A stretch of 57,079 bases of DNA, taken from Labyrinthula sp. Ha (Eukaryota > Sar > Bigyra > Labyrinthulida > Labyrinthulaceae). Below, in pieces: positions 11,556-23,689 of the stretch. The translations under genes were made by a program, and so were the position numbers. How positions within the stretch are numbered: the stretch's first letter is position 1; every line of letters begins with the position of its first letter. The DNA lies in assembly GCA_015227615.1 (NCBI GenBank), contig JAALGZ010000095.1, positions 1 to 57,079 of the forward strand, written 5' to 3'. The notes beneath the pieces were generated by a model, which did not search any database, was not told the DNA's origin, and worked only from the letters and a program-made list of their open reading frames with translations.

Positions 11556-13000
11556 GTTTATGTTATTGCAATCCTTAAGACTTAAATTTTGTTTTAGACT
11601 GCAACAACCATATCACATGAATGCACACGCAGGTGTGTACCACGCCATTGATTAGGAAACACGGGGTTGCCATCTCCTAAATTAAATATAGTTTTCACTC
11701 GTCTGATCTAAAATAGGATAAATTAGCGTCAGGCAACAGATCCAAGCTAACAGAGTTCAATGAAGATGAATGTTGTTAATTCTAGCAAGCAACTCAAGAG
11801 AGTTGCGAGTGGGAAAAATCTTCTCAACTATGTAAGCCAGATCAGGAGGCTTCGGAAAGGGCGATGAAGGAATAGTCTCGATACTTTCAAAATACTTCAT
11901 CACCTCAAGTTCTTCAAAAGTATTTTCTAAATGTAAATCCTTGTGTAGGCCTTTCTAGAAAATTTTAACCCTAACAGACTTGTATTAAGGAAGCAAATCA
12001 AATATGTGTAAAATGTCTTCTAATATTAATGTAATTTCTAGAACTGCTCCTTTAATCGTTAGGCTAGAAAATAAAGCTAAATAATTCTACTGATTTCGTG
12101 CACTTGCTTTGTGGTTCTTCTCTGCTTGAGTTGAGTTTGCTCTTTGTGAATACCTCTTTTTCTAGTTCTGTCCTTTTCTTCGAGACCTCTCGCTAGTAGC
12201 CTTTTCTATTCTTTTTTTTTCCAGTTTGATTCCAACCTTCTGGATAGGACAGATCAACACATTGTCAACTTGGTGAGTTTTAATCTACACTCCGTGTTCA
12301 ACATGCCGCTTTATCCAGAACCTATAAATAATGCTTCATTTTGAGTCTTTTTTTACCAAATTCAGGTCTTATACCCAGTCCTCAGTAGAAATATCTTCAG
12401 GAAACTTAAATCCTTTAGTTACAGTGTCAATAAAGACAAAATAGGTTTCCTGAGAACATTAAACAGCATCTGCAATTGAGTTAGCTAAAAGTCGTGAACC
12501 ATATCTCTAAGCCCAGGTTACAGAAACAAAGAGATGTAGATTTAGTCTCTCTGCTCATATCAAAACTTCACTGTAGACCTTTTTAGTAACCAATATTAAC
12601 GAATATCCATCATTAGCCAACAAATGATGGATAAATCTCAGGTTCTTGAACGTCTAAGTATTCATCGTTTTATAGGTAAGGCCACTCCTATAGTCGGATC
12701 AGTTGTTCCTCCTCTCCAGGGTAGGCCCAAAACTGCGACCACAAAATAAATGTTTCTAACCTTAACATTTCAAGGAACTAAACCAAACATGCTTGACAGA
12801 AGAACCCGCTACCTGCTGGATCAAAATGTGTCTTTGTCTCTTCTTAGTCAGACTAAGTAAATTTGTTTCCACCTAAATATTTCAATTGGATCATTACTTG
12901 AGAGTTAGACACCCTAGGATATATATGCTGCTAGACACTTCGTTAAAGATGAATCGATTCCTTTCCAAGATCAGCTACTATAAAAGTTTTTACTGTTACT
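11556..13000. other. Gene-poor stretch with unidentified coding-like traces
   Basis: No intact gene. On the minus strand two short stretches look coding: 11,760-11,930 (a PPDLAYIVEKIFPTRN-like run) and about 12,470-12,660 (a FIHHLLANDGYSLILVTKK-like run followed by a region with alternating hydrophobic pattern). I do not recognise either. They lie beyond the 3' end of the large fossil to the right and share its strand, so they may be its tail or an older gene relic. Confidence 0.35.
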
Positions 13001-13649
13001 TTTTATTTTTGTTGTTGAATCAGTGATGCTTAAAACTTATCTCCTTCCTACTTTCCTATCTAATCTTATATCACCGATATTACTATTTTTCACAGGATCA
13101 TGTTCCTCTTGCATCCAACCCGTCTCCAGTTATTTTCTACTGTTGACGGGTTTTCTAACTCTTCTTTTTCAAAATTTTCTTCAGCAATGTCTTCAGCTCT
13201 CCCAGCAAGCGGCGCAGCAGCTCTCGGCTCAACAGGTGGCTCGGAGCTTAACCCATAAACTTTTGTCTTACTTCTTCAATCCTAAAGCTCATTACCAATT
13301 CACTTGGCTCTTTATCATACCTAATGACTATTTCTCGTAATGGGTCAGTGCCTCAGATCACCCAAAGAGATTCCACCAGTAGGAAATATATCTTTGGTAA
13401 TTCTGCTGTTCCCTAGTGTATTCTTTTGAATGGATATTCGATAATGTACAATACCTTTTCAGGCGATGCTATACATAAGCGCACTGTTATTTACTCTTCT
13501 TCGAATGTCAAATCAAAGATACACCCCATTCTCTGGAACGCAGAAATTCTAGCATTTCCTTTGTCGGAACTACATATCACCACGTAACATTCTGGTTTAC
13601 AGGGTGTTTGTGTGACCATAAGTCCTTGTTTGTTATAAGCTTCCTCATA

Positions 13650-14330
13650 TTAGCTTGCAAACCTTACCCTAAAGCCATCTCCTTCCCACTCCTTTTCATT
13701 CCCTTCCTCAAAAGCTTCAACAATATTTTTACCAATCTTGAGTTTTTCTCATATGTTCCACACATTCTTGACGCGACGCGTATATATTTGGCGGCCTGTT
13801 GTCGATATGATCGTAAGCGCTTTCCGTATTCCTCAGTAAATTCCGAAATGTAGGCCTCATTTATCGGCACCAACGCCTGCTTGCAGTTGACAAAACGTCT
13901 GACAGATATGAATTGTCTCGGTGACAATACTTCGACTGTCTTAAGAACCTTTTATATGTCTCATTTCTCTCCTACCATCTCCTAAAGATCCAACCGTTCT
14001 AGATGTCACTGGAAATAAGCGTATATAATTGCTTTGCTTTTCTTCGGCAGATACTTTCTGTATTCTTCGAAGTTTCCCATGCCGAAAGCAAGTACTAAAT
14101 TCCTAATTTCCTGTATTTCCTCCTTCATCCAGTCCTGTACTGATGTCACTCTCGTTGCATTTTTTCTTTCGGTTTTTCTATCTGTGCAAGACATTTGCGC
14201 TAGGTATTAAATTCTGGTAATCTTCTTACTAATTTGTCTGGAATTGCTTCTGATTCTAATAATACCTCTTACGCTCTTTTTCTTACTCTCGACTGTCGTT
14301 TCTGTTCTACATGCCGGCGAAGACGTTCAA
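13650..14330 (-). pseudogene. Unidentified coding-like sequence, 3' part of fossil
   Basis: Two open stretches (13,664-13,927 and 14,006-14,194) encode basic, helical peptides with no motif I know. They may be the element's 3' tail or a separate relic. Confidence 0.3.
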
Positions 14331-14975
14331 GCATCGACGTTCTTAAATCATCAAACATAACTTGAGAAGATTCCCAGGTATTATCTCTTGGGAGAACACC
14401 GCCGCCATACAACTCCTATTACAAACTCCATCTTAATTGGTCCATAATTTATATCAATAAATTCATTTACTTCAATCTTTTATACGTCATCATTATATAT
14501 ACCTTTCTTAGCGCTTCAGTCGGCACAAAGTCGCTTGGCTCTTAGAAGTGTAATATACTTCAATGAAACACCTTCTTCTTTCCCGATAACCTCCGTATCT
14601 TGTATATGTTGTCTCATACCACCTCAATAATCTGCTCCGGTTCAGACCATTCAAGCGCCAGATTATCGCGCTCTGCTGGGATTCTTTTGATGAAACCAAA
14701 CACAAGTCGTCAAGTCCACGTTGGAGGACTCTAGCGTAATTTGTTCCCGTGCGGCTGGAATCATTTTTTATTTTTTTTTGGCACGAAATACCTAACTACT
14801 TCTTTTTCGTACTCTTTCATGCACTTCCTGAATGCTCCCGGGAGCTTATACAATATATCATCATCCATGGATATCAATATCCTACCTTATTTACGTACGC
14901 GCTTCTCTATAGGAGGGGTGCTGCGGGCGCAACACATTTTCTCTCGGCCTTTACATACAAAGGCAGTTTGAAGAC

Positions 14976-15740
14976 CTACGGCACCTGTTTTCTTCCATGT
15001 AGCTTTTGGGACGGTTTTGGCAACTCGTTCATCGCACCATGTACCTTCCGCAACAATCTGGGCCATTCATTCCAATGCAGGCGGTATTCGCTCACAAGAG
15101 TTTTTATAAAAGACAGGAAATTCTTATTTAGTACTTCTAATTCACCATTCCACCACCTTTCGTAGTCGATGGCAAAGTTATATGTGAATTTTGTCTCTGC
15201 TGCCACCTGATGCAACACTTGGTTTGGGAAATGACTTTCGCGGTCCTTAACCATTGCAAGACTCTTCTCCAATTAAAAGTTACTTGCGAAGAGATCCGGC
15301 GATTCTGCAATTGCGCCAAGCTATAGTGTTTCTGTAGAGGTAAGATGTGTAAATCTGATAAATACGTCGGTTAGCACCAAGATATATCCACGCGGATTTA
15401 TTTCGAAGAAACCTGTTGCCAATGTTTCTATCGGTCATCTTGTTTTAATTACAAGTTTGCATTTCATTTGTATTTCTTTTGACAGCTTGCTATGATGTGT
15501 ACAATTGTCTCTCAGTAGGTGCAGTACCTCAACAATTTTATCCCAGTCATGACACCCACCTACAATGCATTGGATTTCCTCGGGAAACATCCGTTCAAAT
15601 TTGGCGATATCGTTTACGTCCGCATTTACCGACCTATGTTTGTTCCCGACATGTATATGAACAAACTGGAGTTCCACTAGTATCTTTGGAATTATAATGT
15701 TGTATCCTTTTTTGATGGTATTTGTTTGGGTAACCATTTA
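14976..15740 (-). pseudogene. Integrase region of the large gypsy fossil
   Basis: Zinc-binding-like DNCTHHSK sequence lies near 15,500. It is followed by core-like EINPRGYILVLTDVF (near 15,385, first Asp region) and by DRESHFPNQVL with a later WWNGELEVLNK (near 15,125-15,265), matching the second Asp and the catalytic Glu block of retroviral-type integrases. The end resembles the HWNEWPRLL segment that follows the core in many gypsy integrases. Confidence 0.7.
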
Positions 15741-16699
15741 TTCTTCCTGTGTCTTTATTATTTATAACTCCTCAAGGTGGCACCGTTATGCTACACACTA
15801 AGGGCTAAACGCCGATGCCCGTTACTTGGCCAATAACTTCAGCGCCGCGCATGTATTTTCTTCTATCTGCTTCTTCTATATTTGATATACCTCATTAATC
15901 GAGGGGCTCCAAGTTGCCGCCCTGCTTTCAATCTCTTCATCAGTTGTTGTTACATAGTCATTTGTGCCCGGTTCCGACGTTGTATCATACTGGTTTTCCG
16001 TACCCTCATTGCCGGCAATAATTTCCACCCAACAGACGTCATTATCAACTAATTGAGCATCCAGTTCTTCTGTTTTCATTCCACGGAAACTTAATGCTGT
16101 GATCGTTTTAAAATGTCCAATTCCTTTGGCTCTTTTTGTTTAGCCGAGGCAATCCCTTTTAACGGGCGCCAAGCCTGAACTTCCACCGATGGCAAAAAAA
16201 AAAGACTTTCTGTTTTCATCCTAGATTACACCTCCTCGTCATTTTTGCATGAGCTGTTCATATTGTTCCATAGTCAGGATGTCAAAATCCACCTTAATTC
16301 TAGAGTATAGGTTCCCCCCCCCATTAGTGAGGTCCCTTTTTCTATCTATATTGAAAGCGTCTCAAGGTATGCATTGCACAGTTCCTGGTGCAGATCATCC
16401 TCGCTTTCTTGCACTTGTGCGGTCATTTCACATGTTCTTCTGAATGATCGCCTATGTGCTTCCTGATTCGCGGCCCATCTCGTAAGAATGTCGGCGAATA
16501 TTTTGACTTATGCCGTTAACATGGTGAATGTCTACCAGAACATGTTGCAAAATAACCATATATTTCTGTAGATGATTAAAGTGTTCACGATTTATTTTAA
16601 AACCCCTCCCTGAATTATTGATTTTAAATTTAGCTGATCTGTGTAAACTTGTGTCAACTTTATGTGAAATGGCAACAGGTAGGACAGCTTATTAATTGT

Positions 16700-17005
16700 C
16701 CTTATTATCGGATGGAATTATTTGTGACATATCCCCCAAACTAACTGAGTGGCATCAAATTTCCCGCCGAAAAACATCATTGAAGAAACTACCTTTTTTA
16801 GTATGCCCTTGCCTATTTCTTTAGGACTTGCCTGGAGTACAATTGCGCTGTGGTATTTATCAGGCGCGGTAATAACTAAGATCAGATTGATTTCTCTATC
16901 AAAGCGTTGAAGTCTTTTATTTCTCGCCTGTAACAAGAAATGTTTGAATCTGTTCAAAGTTGATTCGAATTCATCGTTACACACAATTAAATTTCCTTCT
17001 TTCAA
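16700..17005 (-). pseudogene. RNase H region of the large gypsy fossil
   Basis: Contains ITAPDKYHSAIVLQASPKE and FFGGKFDATQLVWGICHK-like runs, which match the gypsy RNase H pattern (T-D-A-S...G-x-V-L-Q ... F-x-S-x-x-F-x-x-A-Q-x-x-W). It sits directly after the RT in the expected order. Confidence 0.7.
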
Positions 17006-17700
17006 TGACTTGTTCTTCTAATCCTTCCTTTCTGGTTAAAAATGCATTCTTTTGTACCCCAGTTGTGCTATCTAAGTAACTGCCGTCACAAAACATTGTG
17101 TCTAGTGAATTAGTTTTGCTAATTCAAACACATACTCTGTCTTTGATACGGACAAGTTTGTTTTGCAATATTTTTTAGCTAATTTCCACCCTCCATTCCC
17201 GAGGAAGCGCCCACACTATTCGATACTTTCTGTGAATAAGATTGGCTTTGATACACTTATTTGTACTTTCCACTTCATTAAATTTGGTAGTACATCTAAT
17301 ATTTTCACAAGATGATCAAAGTCAAACGTATGTATTAGGGTATCGTCTATCCACTTTATTATTCCATTTCCTTGTTTATCATAGTGTGTACCAGCTATAT
17401 AATCTACCATGTATTGGTGAAAGAATAAGATAGTACTATGATACGCCATTGGCTCAAACTGCAATTGGAATTTATCATGTTATGTAATAATGTTAAAGTA
17501 TTTTTTTTTCGTACTCAGTGATTACAAGTTGGTCAAACCTGTTGACCACATCCAAGCATCTATAGAATTGTACCGGCGCTGTGTTACAAAATTATGTTTA
17601 TAATATCTTCAGTATGTTTAGGTCCCTGTGAAGTACCTTATTCACTACCACCAGGTCCAAAACCATGTGTCATTGATTATTTTTCCTCGGTACTACGAAT
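17000..17700 (-). pseudogene. Reverse-transcriptase region of the large gypsy fossil
   Basis: The palm region carries an IIKWIDDTLIHT-type box (the gypsy Y/F-x-D-D motif as W-I-D-D) around 17,330-17,370, followed by a KILDVL helix of the kind that follows motif C in Ty3/gypsy polymerases. It is contiguous with RNase H-like sequence to the left. Confidence 0.7.
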
Positions 17701-18499
17701 ATCATTGAGCCATATATCGCTTATAGAATTTTCTTGGTCATACCCTTTCTTACAATTCCTTCCAATTCTTATCTTACAAATTCAATCTTACCCGATCCTA
17801 GCGGGTATAGTGATGGTAAGTTAAAGGGTGCTTGTTCTATCGGAATCACATGCATGGGTGGTAACAAACTTATTGGTGTTTGTGATGTGTTAGTAGCAAG
17901 AACACCTTCAAAGGTCATATATATATATTCTTGAAAGGTGTTGGTGCTATGCTTCAGTAAAACCGGTTACTTCTTGGATCATTTTCTTTATCGCGGCACA
18001 TATTTATTCTTTTTTCACTTCCTTATTCACTTCCTCGTCGACGTCGGGTACAATCAGATGTTCTAAGTCATCTTCTTCCACCATATCTTTTGTCTGTTTC
18101 AGGTGGATGGCTTCACCGAATGGTACCTACCGCCACATCTATATTTCACAATCTTTTGCTAAATTCGATGGATGCGGCGCGCACTATAATACCTCCTCCT
18201 ATAGATTCAAATTTTTCTCCAGTAAACAATCTTAACATGGCCATTACTCGAAGTTGTGACGGTCCATAGCTGCAGCAGAGTTGTATATCCTAAGACTTCT
18301 GCTGGCGCAGATTGAATCTTGTTAAATATTTTTTGAAGACGAGATATGAGTACTCAAAGTATATTTACGACGTCCTCATAAAGGAGTTTTATGATTTCAG
18401 CTAAAGGGTAGTTATGTTTTCTAAAGTATGCATATAAAATCAATATTATTCTTAAAGGTACTATAGCTATCACAATTTTCCAGAACCACATGCACTGCG

Positions 18500-20850
18500 A
18501 AAGGTTACTCAAGATCAGTCCTTCTATGTCTTCAGCGCCTTCAATGAATCAATTGGCGAAAGTTTGATAGCCCACGGGATTAGTTAGAATCCACTGCCTA
18601 TTTCCTAGGCATTTTGATGAGGCATGAGGTACACATCGGCTATCGCCGCTAAACCAATAAGGAGTTCGTCCCATTCTGGTATATTTACAAAGTATATCAT
18701 CACTCAGTGTCATCTTTTTTTGGTTACTGCATTGATGCACATCTTAAGGCCCGCATAGGCTACTTTCTGTACTTTGAAGCCAGTTGTGCCATCTGCTAGT
18801 AAAATCTTCTGCAATGCGTCGCCCATGTCTTCTACCAATCACGAATACATCTACAGCGACACAACTGATTCATCGTCGCCGCTGTGTAGGATCGGGTTCT
18901 ACACTCTATCTCTGTTGTTGGTATGGTACACTGCTTCACCACGACCCTTAGTTCTTCTCACAGACACTATTATACTTCTTGGAAATTCCCTTCCCGAAGG
19001 TTTGTCTTGTCTTTAATCCTTCAGGGTTCGCGACACTGGTAGAGTGGTGTGAATCTGTTCGGATCTATTGGCACTTGGGTGCCTATAAAACTAATTTCCA
19101 TATTTGATACTGAGGCGTCTGTCTATGTAATTGCCACATCCATACTCACGCGGCGCCTGGCGGCGGCCATTTTTACCACATTTTCTACCTCTTCTTTTTG
19201 ATTCTTCTGAGGCAAGTGAACTTATTCTTCTCCTCTTGCGCGTTTTGTCGTCTCTTCCACTCTTCTTACCTCAGCGCTCCATGGCTTTAAATCTACTACA
19301 ATCGGGGGCGGCAGGTCAACAGTGCCGATGTCTCTTAGTGCGTCATACAAAGTCTTTATATTTTCTTCGTTTGAGTCTATTAATTTCACCCAGGAAGAAT
19401 CTGGTAGGCAAAGTTTTAGCTTCATTTTTTTCGGCCCTATTATCACTTGCACCGGTAGTATCTCATTTAGGCATTATAACACTTCCTGGTGCCGACTATT
19501 TCCCTTTGACCCAAACTATTTTATACAGCCTCCGCTCCCCTCATATACGTATTTAGGTGTCCCATAAAGGTTTCATCGGCGTGCCATTGAGCCATCTCTC
19601 TAATAAGGCGGAGAGTATCTTCTCCTTCATATACCTCATGTACTTCTAAATATTTTCATAAGCGCTCTATGAGGTTTACCTCCGTCACGCCTGTGCCTCT
19701 CAATTTCTTTTCTAGGCAAGCGTCTACCCATAACCAATTGTTAGTGGGGTTAATATTAAAGAAAATTTTGTATATGCTGTATATTTCCACAAATCTCCGT
19801 GCCTCGTCTATCATTCTAGTTTTCATCTTCTTAAATTTTAACCCCACCATTCGCCAGATTTGTTCGGGTGGTAATATTATACCGATTTTGGGCTCCGGTC
19901 TTATACCTGATATCAGTGCGCTCAGGCACTTCAGTTGCGCTAATACGAGTTCAATATCTTGTCGATCATTTGATGATCGTATGTCGGAGTGAACCGAACC
20001 TGTTCTTGTATTTCGAGTGTAAGGTGTCAAGGGCGGCCCATTTAATGCGGCATTGATGAGTGTGTTTGGCAAATAGTAACGAGACTGTTATCTTCTTTTA
20101 GTTCTCTAGGTTTTTTGCGCTCGGCCCAAAACATTCTCATCGTCTTCGCGTGGTCTCTTCTGACCTGCGCCAGTTGCGCTGCAAGATGGTTGATTTGCAA
20201 TCTGGATTGTGCATCAGATTTTCTTATTCTTCTCTATTCACTAACCTTAACTTCATTTATATCTAACGCGAGGATTATTGAGATTTCTTTTTCTCAGACC
20301 AACGCCTCTTCTAGTCCCTTGATACATTTATATAAGTGCTTTCCCTTGTTAATGTTCTGTGATTCCCTCATCGGCACTGTGCGCTTTGGTACTCTATGTG
20401 AAAGTTGGTGCTGTGGGTTTGCATTTGCTACCAATTTAAAGAGTTATATTCTCCTCGTGGGTTCCGGGTACTCTCTTGTAGTAATATAGGCCTTAGCGAT
20501 GCCTTCCATTCTTGCGGAGGCGTTGTGATCGACTATCCATTACAAGACAGAGAAAATCTTCCCTCTTCACTTTAAAAGAACCAGGTCGATATATTTTGCT
20601 TGAGCACTCTGAGTGGATGTCCCTTGCAAATTTTTACCGGTTGTTCAAGGCTCTGGTCTATCCTTTCACTGTAATGGTTATTTACCGCAAAGATGTGCGC
20701 CACGCGCTGTGCTCGCGGTATTCCATCGTCCTCACATTCCGCCAGCGAGACCTGGAGCAACATAGGATACCTCCGCTTCTTATGGATATCCTTTTTCTCC
20801 AACATGGTAAGCACCCTTCCTGTTAGGCGTTGTTGTGCCGCGCGCAAATC
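18500..20850 (-). pseudogene. Gag-like region of the large gypsy fossil
   Basis: The longest open stretch (19,656-20,072) is helical and charged with a Trp/Leu-rich end; another (19,222-19,452) is polar. Position upstream of the RT fits gag and possibly protease. I see no zinc knuckle. Assignment rests on position, so confidence is limited. Confidence 0.45.
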
Positions 20851-21620
20851 TTTTTCACAAGTAACATAGTGTAAGGGTATAGAACTTCTTATTGACTGAC
20901 CGGAAAATTCGCGGTCTTTCTTCGTGATTCAACGAGTCGTCACCTTAGTTATCGTCGTAATCGTCACGGCGTTATCGTGGCGATGGCGCTAGCGCGTATG
21001 TTGAGACACAACAATGATCAAACCAAATTTTTTTTGACACGGGAATTAATTTTGTTCGTCAAGGTGGGTAGTTCATCCCCGTGTATGACTTAAAGCCCTA
21101 GCAGCAGCATTGACGGCGGGTAGTTTTTCTTCCCCTATTGTAGTTTTGTCCCATTCTTCAACTTCACATCTATCTCAGGCGTCTCCTTGGTTGCTCGACC
21201 AAATAACAGGATTTATTAGAGCAGAACAACTGTAGAATGGCATGACAACACCTGCACCTCCTGTGCTAGGTTCTACCGCTGTCGGCTCTTCTTCATTAAC
21301 TTGTTGAGCTACTAGAACCTTCTTTTCTTTGTCATCTTTTGTTGGTAACCCGCTCTCTTCTTCATCGTCTTTCTACATAATCGGTATTTGGTTTTCTTTA
21401 CTGTCGGGTGTCTTCTTCGTCTCTCTCTTCTTCGACTTGCCTAGTATGTTCTTCTTCTTCACTTTTCTTCATTTTTTTCTCTTCTCCCATACATTTTTCC
21501 TTGTCTTGCCTGTCTCTTTATAACTACTCCTCTTTTTTTGCCCATTTTTCTATACCTTTTCTTTTCTTTCTAGTCTTTTCTTGATCCGTCGTGAAACCGG
21601 AATTTTTTGCCTACACTTTG

Positions 21621-22195
21621 TAGTTTTCCAATTTTGCGTGCTGATAGCTTCTGAACGATATATAAATACATCAATTCCGAACATTTTGTTTTAGTATTCG
21701 CTAGCTTCGTATGTTTCCATTTTTGACAGTCTGTGGTTTTGTCATATTCTTATATGTTGATATTTCGCTACCGTATAATATGGTACAATTGTGAAACAAT
21801 CTATCTAACAATCAAATTGTTCTATCCATATACCTAATATTGTCACACCTCAAACCCTTCTTGGTATGTTATAGCGAGATACTAATCCTGTATTATTCCT
21901 AGGAACTAACAGTACACTGGTTACTATTGTATTTTTTTAGTTCCTAATGGTAATCATGGAAGTACAGAAGCCTAGATCAGATCTTGGTTTGTTATTTCCA
22001 TAAGCCACAATGACATCTGCCAAAATAAACTAAGAATCGTGGTCCATTAAGTATTTACTCGTCAAACTCTTATCATTGATCCATAAAGATCGATGGGTTA
22101 CCCCGGCAGACCTGTTTGTTCATGGGGAATAAATTACCCCCACTCCCCAAGAAAATTCCTTAAAAGGAAAATATTCCTTGAAGTGATGGACCATC
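21621..22195. other. Intergenic, no gene seen
   Basis: AT-rich sequence between the fossil and the integrase-like scrap. I see no open frame or repeat worth naming; it could include eroded 5' sequence of the fossil. Confidence 0.4.
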
Positions 22196-22378
22196 TTAAT
22201 GAAAAATTGGCTGACAGTTTTTTGCTAGTTCAGTTTCATTTTTCCGTCTCACCAAACCACTAAAAAAGACATCCACCATGTATCTTTCGAGTACATCCGT
22301 TAAATATATATGTATCCAAATATACGAGTTAGGGAAAACAAATATTAAGATAGCTTCAGCACTGGATATATATAAGCA
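22196..22378 (-). pseudogene. Retroelement integrase-like scrap
   Basis: The minus strand reads IWIHIYLTDVLERYMVDVFFSG followed by a Lys/Glu/Thr run, close to the integrase-core opening seen in LTR elements (H-x-D-x ... V-D-x-F-S-G). It adjoins repeat copy A without a gap. It is a short, old fragment. Confidence 0.4.
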
Positions 22379-22379
22379 T

Positions 22380-23395
22380 AAAACCTCTGCATTGACAGCA
22401 CCTAATCGGTTTAAGGTATTCATTATTATTCATTTTCGCTTTGCTGGTTGAAATATCTATTGTATCTGTATCCTAGTGCTGATTTTTATATATGCGAAGT
22501 TCAAAAGTTGACTAAATCTTCACAAACAGTTTATTACATTATCTAATGAAGTACTCGGACATAGAAATATTGCCACACCTTATTGTTTATTTTGAATGTT
22601 TCTAATTAAGCATTCTACCATAGATCATGTAGAGTTTACATCATATATAACTTGAATCTTGCGTATTCTACTTTGCATTCGTTTAAAAATTTTGTTTAAC
22701 TTCTGAATGGAATATCTGGTATATTTCTCTCACTCTTGACCTTCTGATTTTTAACACTAATGTGAAAATATGTTTTGAATCTATAAATGTTTCAAGAGTT
22801 CGTTCTTTACTCTTCTTAAGATGTAACAGTTCCAGTTATGAAATTGCTCTTAATATAGTAATGGCTTCTTCAGCGGATGTACCAAGCACAAGTTCAATTC
22901 TAATGAAGCTTTAGGTTATTATTCCTAGGGCAAAGACATAGTTCTTTTGATAATACAAAACTATGGAGTTTTAACTTAGTTTCAAACATTCAGCCGGAGT
23001 ATTCTTGCTTTCTGGAGTGTATACTTCAATTGAGCTCTCAGAATTTTCAAAATCATCACCTGCAATTCTTTGCTTGTTTTGCTCTCTCGTAAAACTTCAC
23101 TCCACTGAGTCAAACCCTTTGTCTTTTAATAGCTTTAACATTGGTACCTTAGCTAATGCAGGTACTTTAACATCGTACATTGCATAGTACTTTCCACATT
23201 TCTTTCCAAAGAAAGAACATACTGAGTTTCTCCATTGAAGTTGTGAAATTAACTATTTTCAGATTTACGAAAAGTATTTGCCTTAAGATTTAAACCTGCG
23301 GTTGCCATAATACTTTCTCTTTGATGTTTTATTTTGTATTTATAAGCTGCTACAGTGTTAAAATATTTGAATTTTCCGACTAAATAACTATAGCT
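22380..23395 (-). repeat. Dispersed repeat, copy A
   Basis: About 1,016 bp matching 41,501-42,517 (copy B) and part of copy C with a few percent difference. Its right end, at ...CTATAGCTAG, is the same as copy B's, so that edge is probably a true repeat boundary. Minus-strand traces of a gag-like helical protein run through it, starting with an ATG-headed MATAGLNLKANTF-like run near 23,310. Likely part of an LTR element. Confidence 0.7.
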
Positions 23396-23689
23396 AGGCG
23401 CGTCACTAACTTTTGAATGTTAGAATTGAGAACTGCAAAAAAATGTATACAAGCAATTAAAACGTCTAAATTCTTTTCTCTCTTTAGCAGCTACTCTTAT
23501 CTTTCATAAATATTTCTTCACTAAATATCTTCTAAAGTTTCTTAAGCACCAATAACTAGAAATGGTTTTCTTTTTCAGAACTTTATATAATCTTTTGGTT
23601 CTTAGGTTCTTAACCTGTTGTAAAAAAGTTTATTTTCTAAAAAGCTTTTTCTTTTATTCAGGTTGCTTTGGTACCAATTAATACTTTTG

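Larger units (their letters stand above)
13000..21620 (-). mobile_element. Large, old Ty3/gypsy-like LTR retroelement fossil
   Basis: Minus-strand coding relics follow Ty3/gypsy order from right to left: a Lys/Glu-rich charged stretch (21,300-21,600), gag-like sequence (about 18,500-20,850), reverse transcriptase (about 17,000-17,700), RNase H (about 16,700-17,005), integrase (about 14,980-15,740) and further unidentified coding-like sequence to about 13,650. The block is visibly richer in G+C than its surroundings. I could not find terminal repeats, so the ends are approximate. It is heavily broken, with dozens of lesions, and is clearly old. Confidence 0.75.

Noticed and set aside
13000-21500. 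Many plus-strand open frames of 60-140 codons
   Set aside because: They are antisense to the gypsy fossil's coding relics, and the minus strand carries the recognisable motifs.
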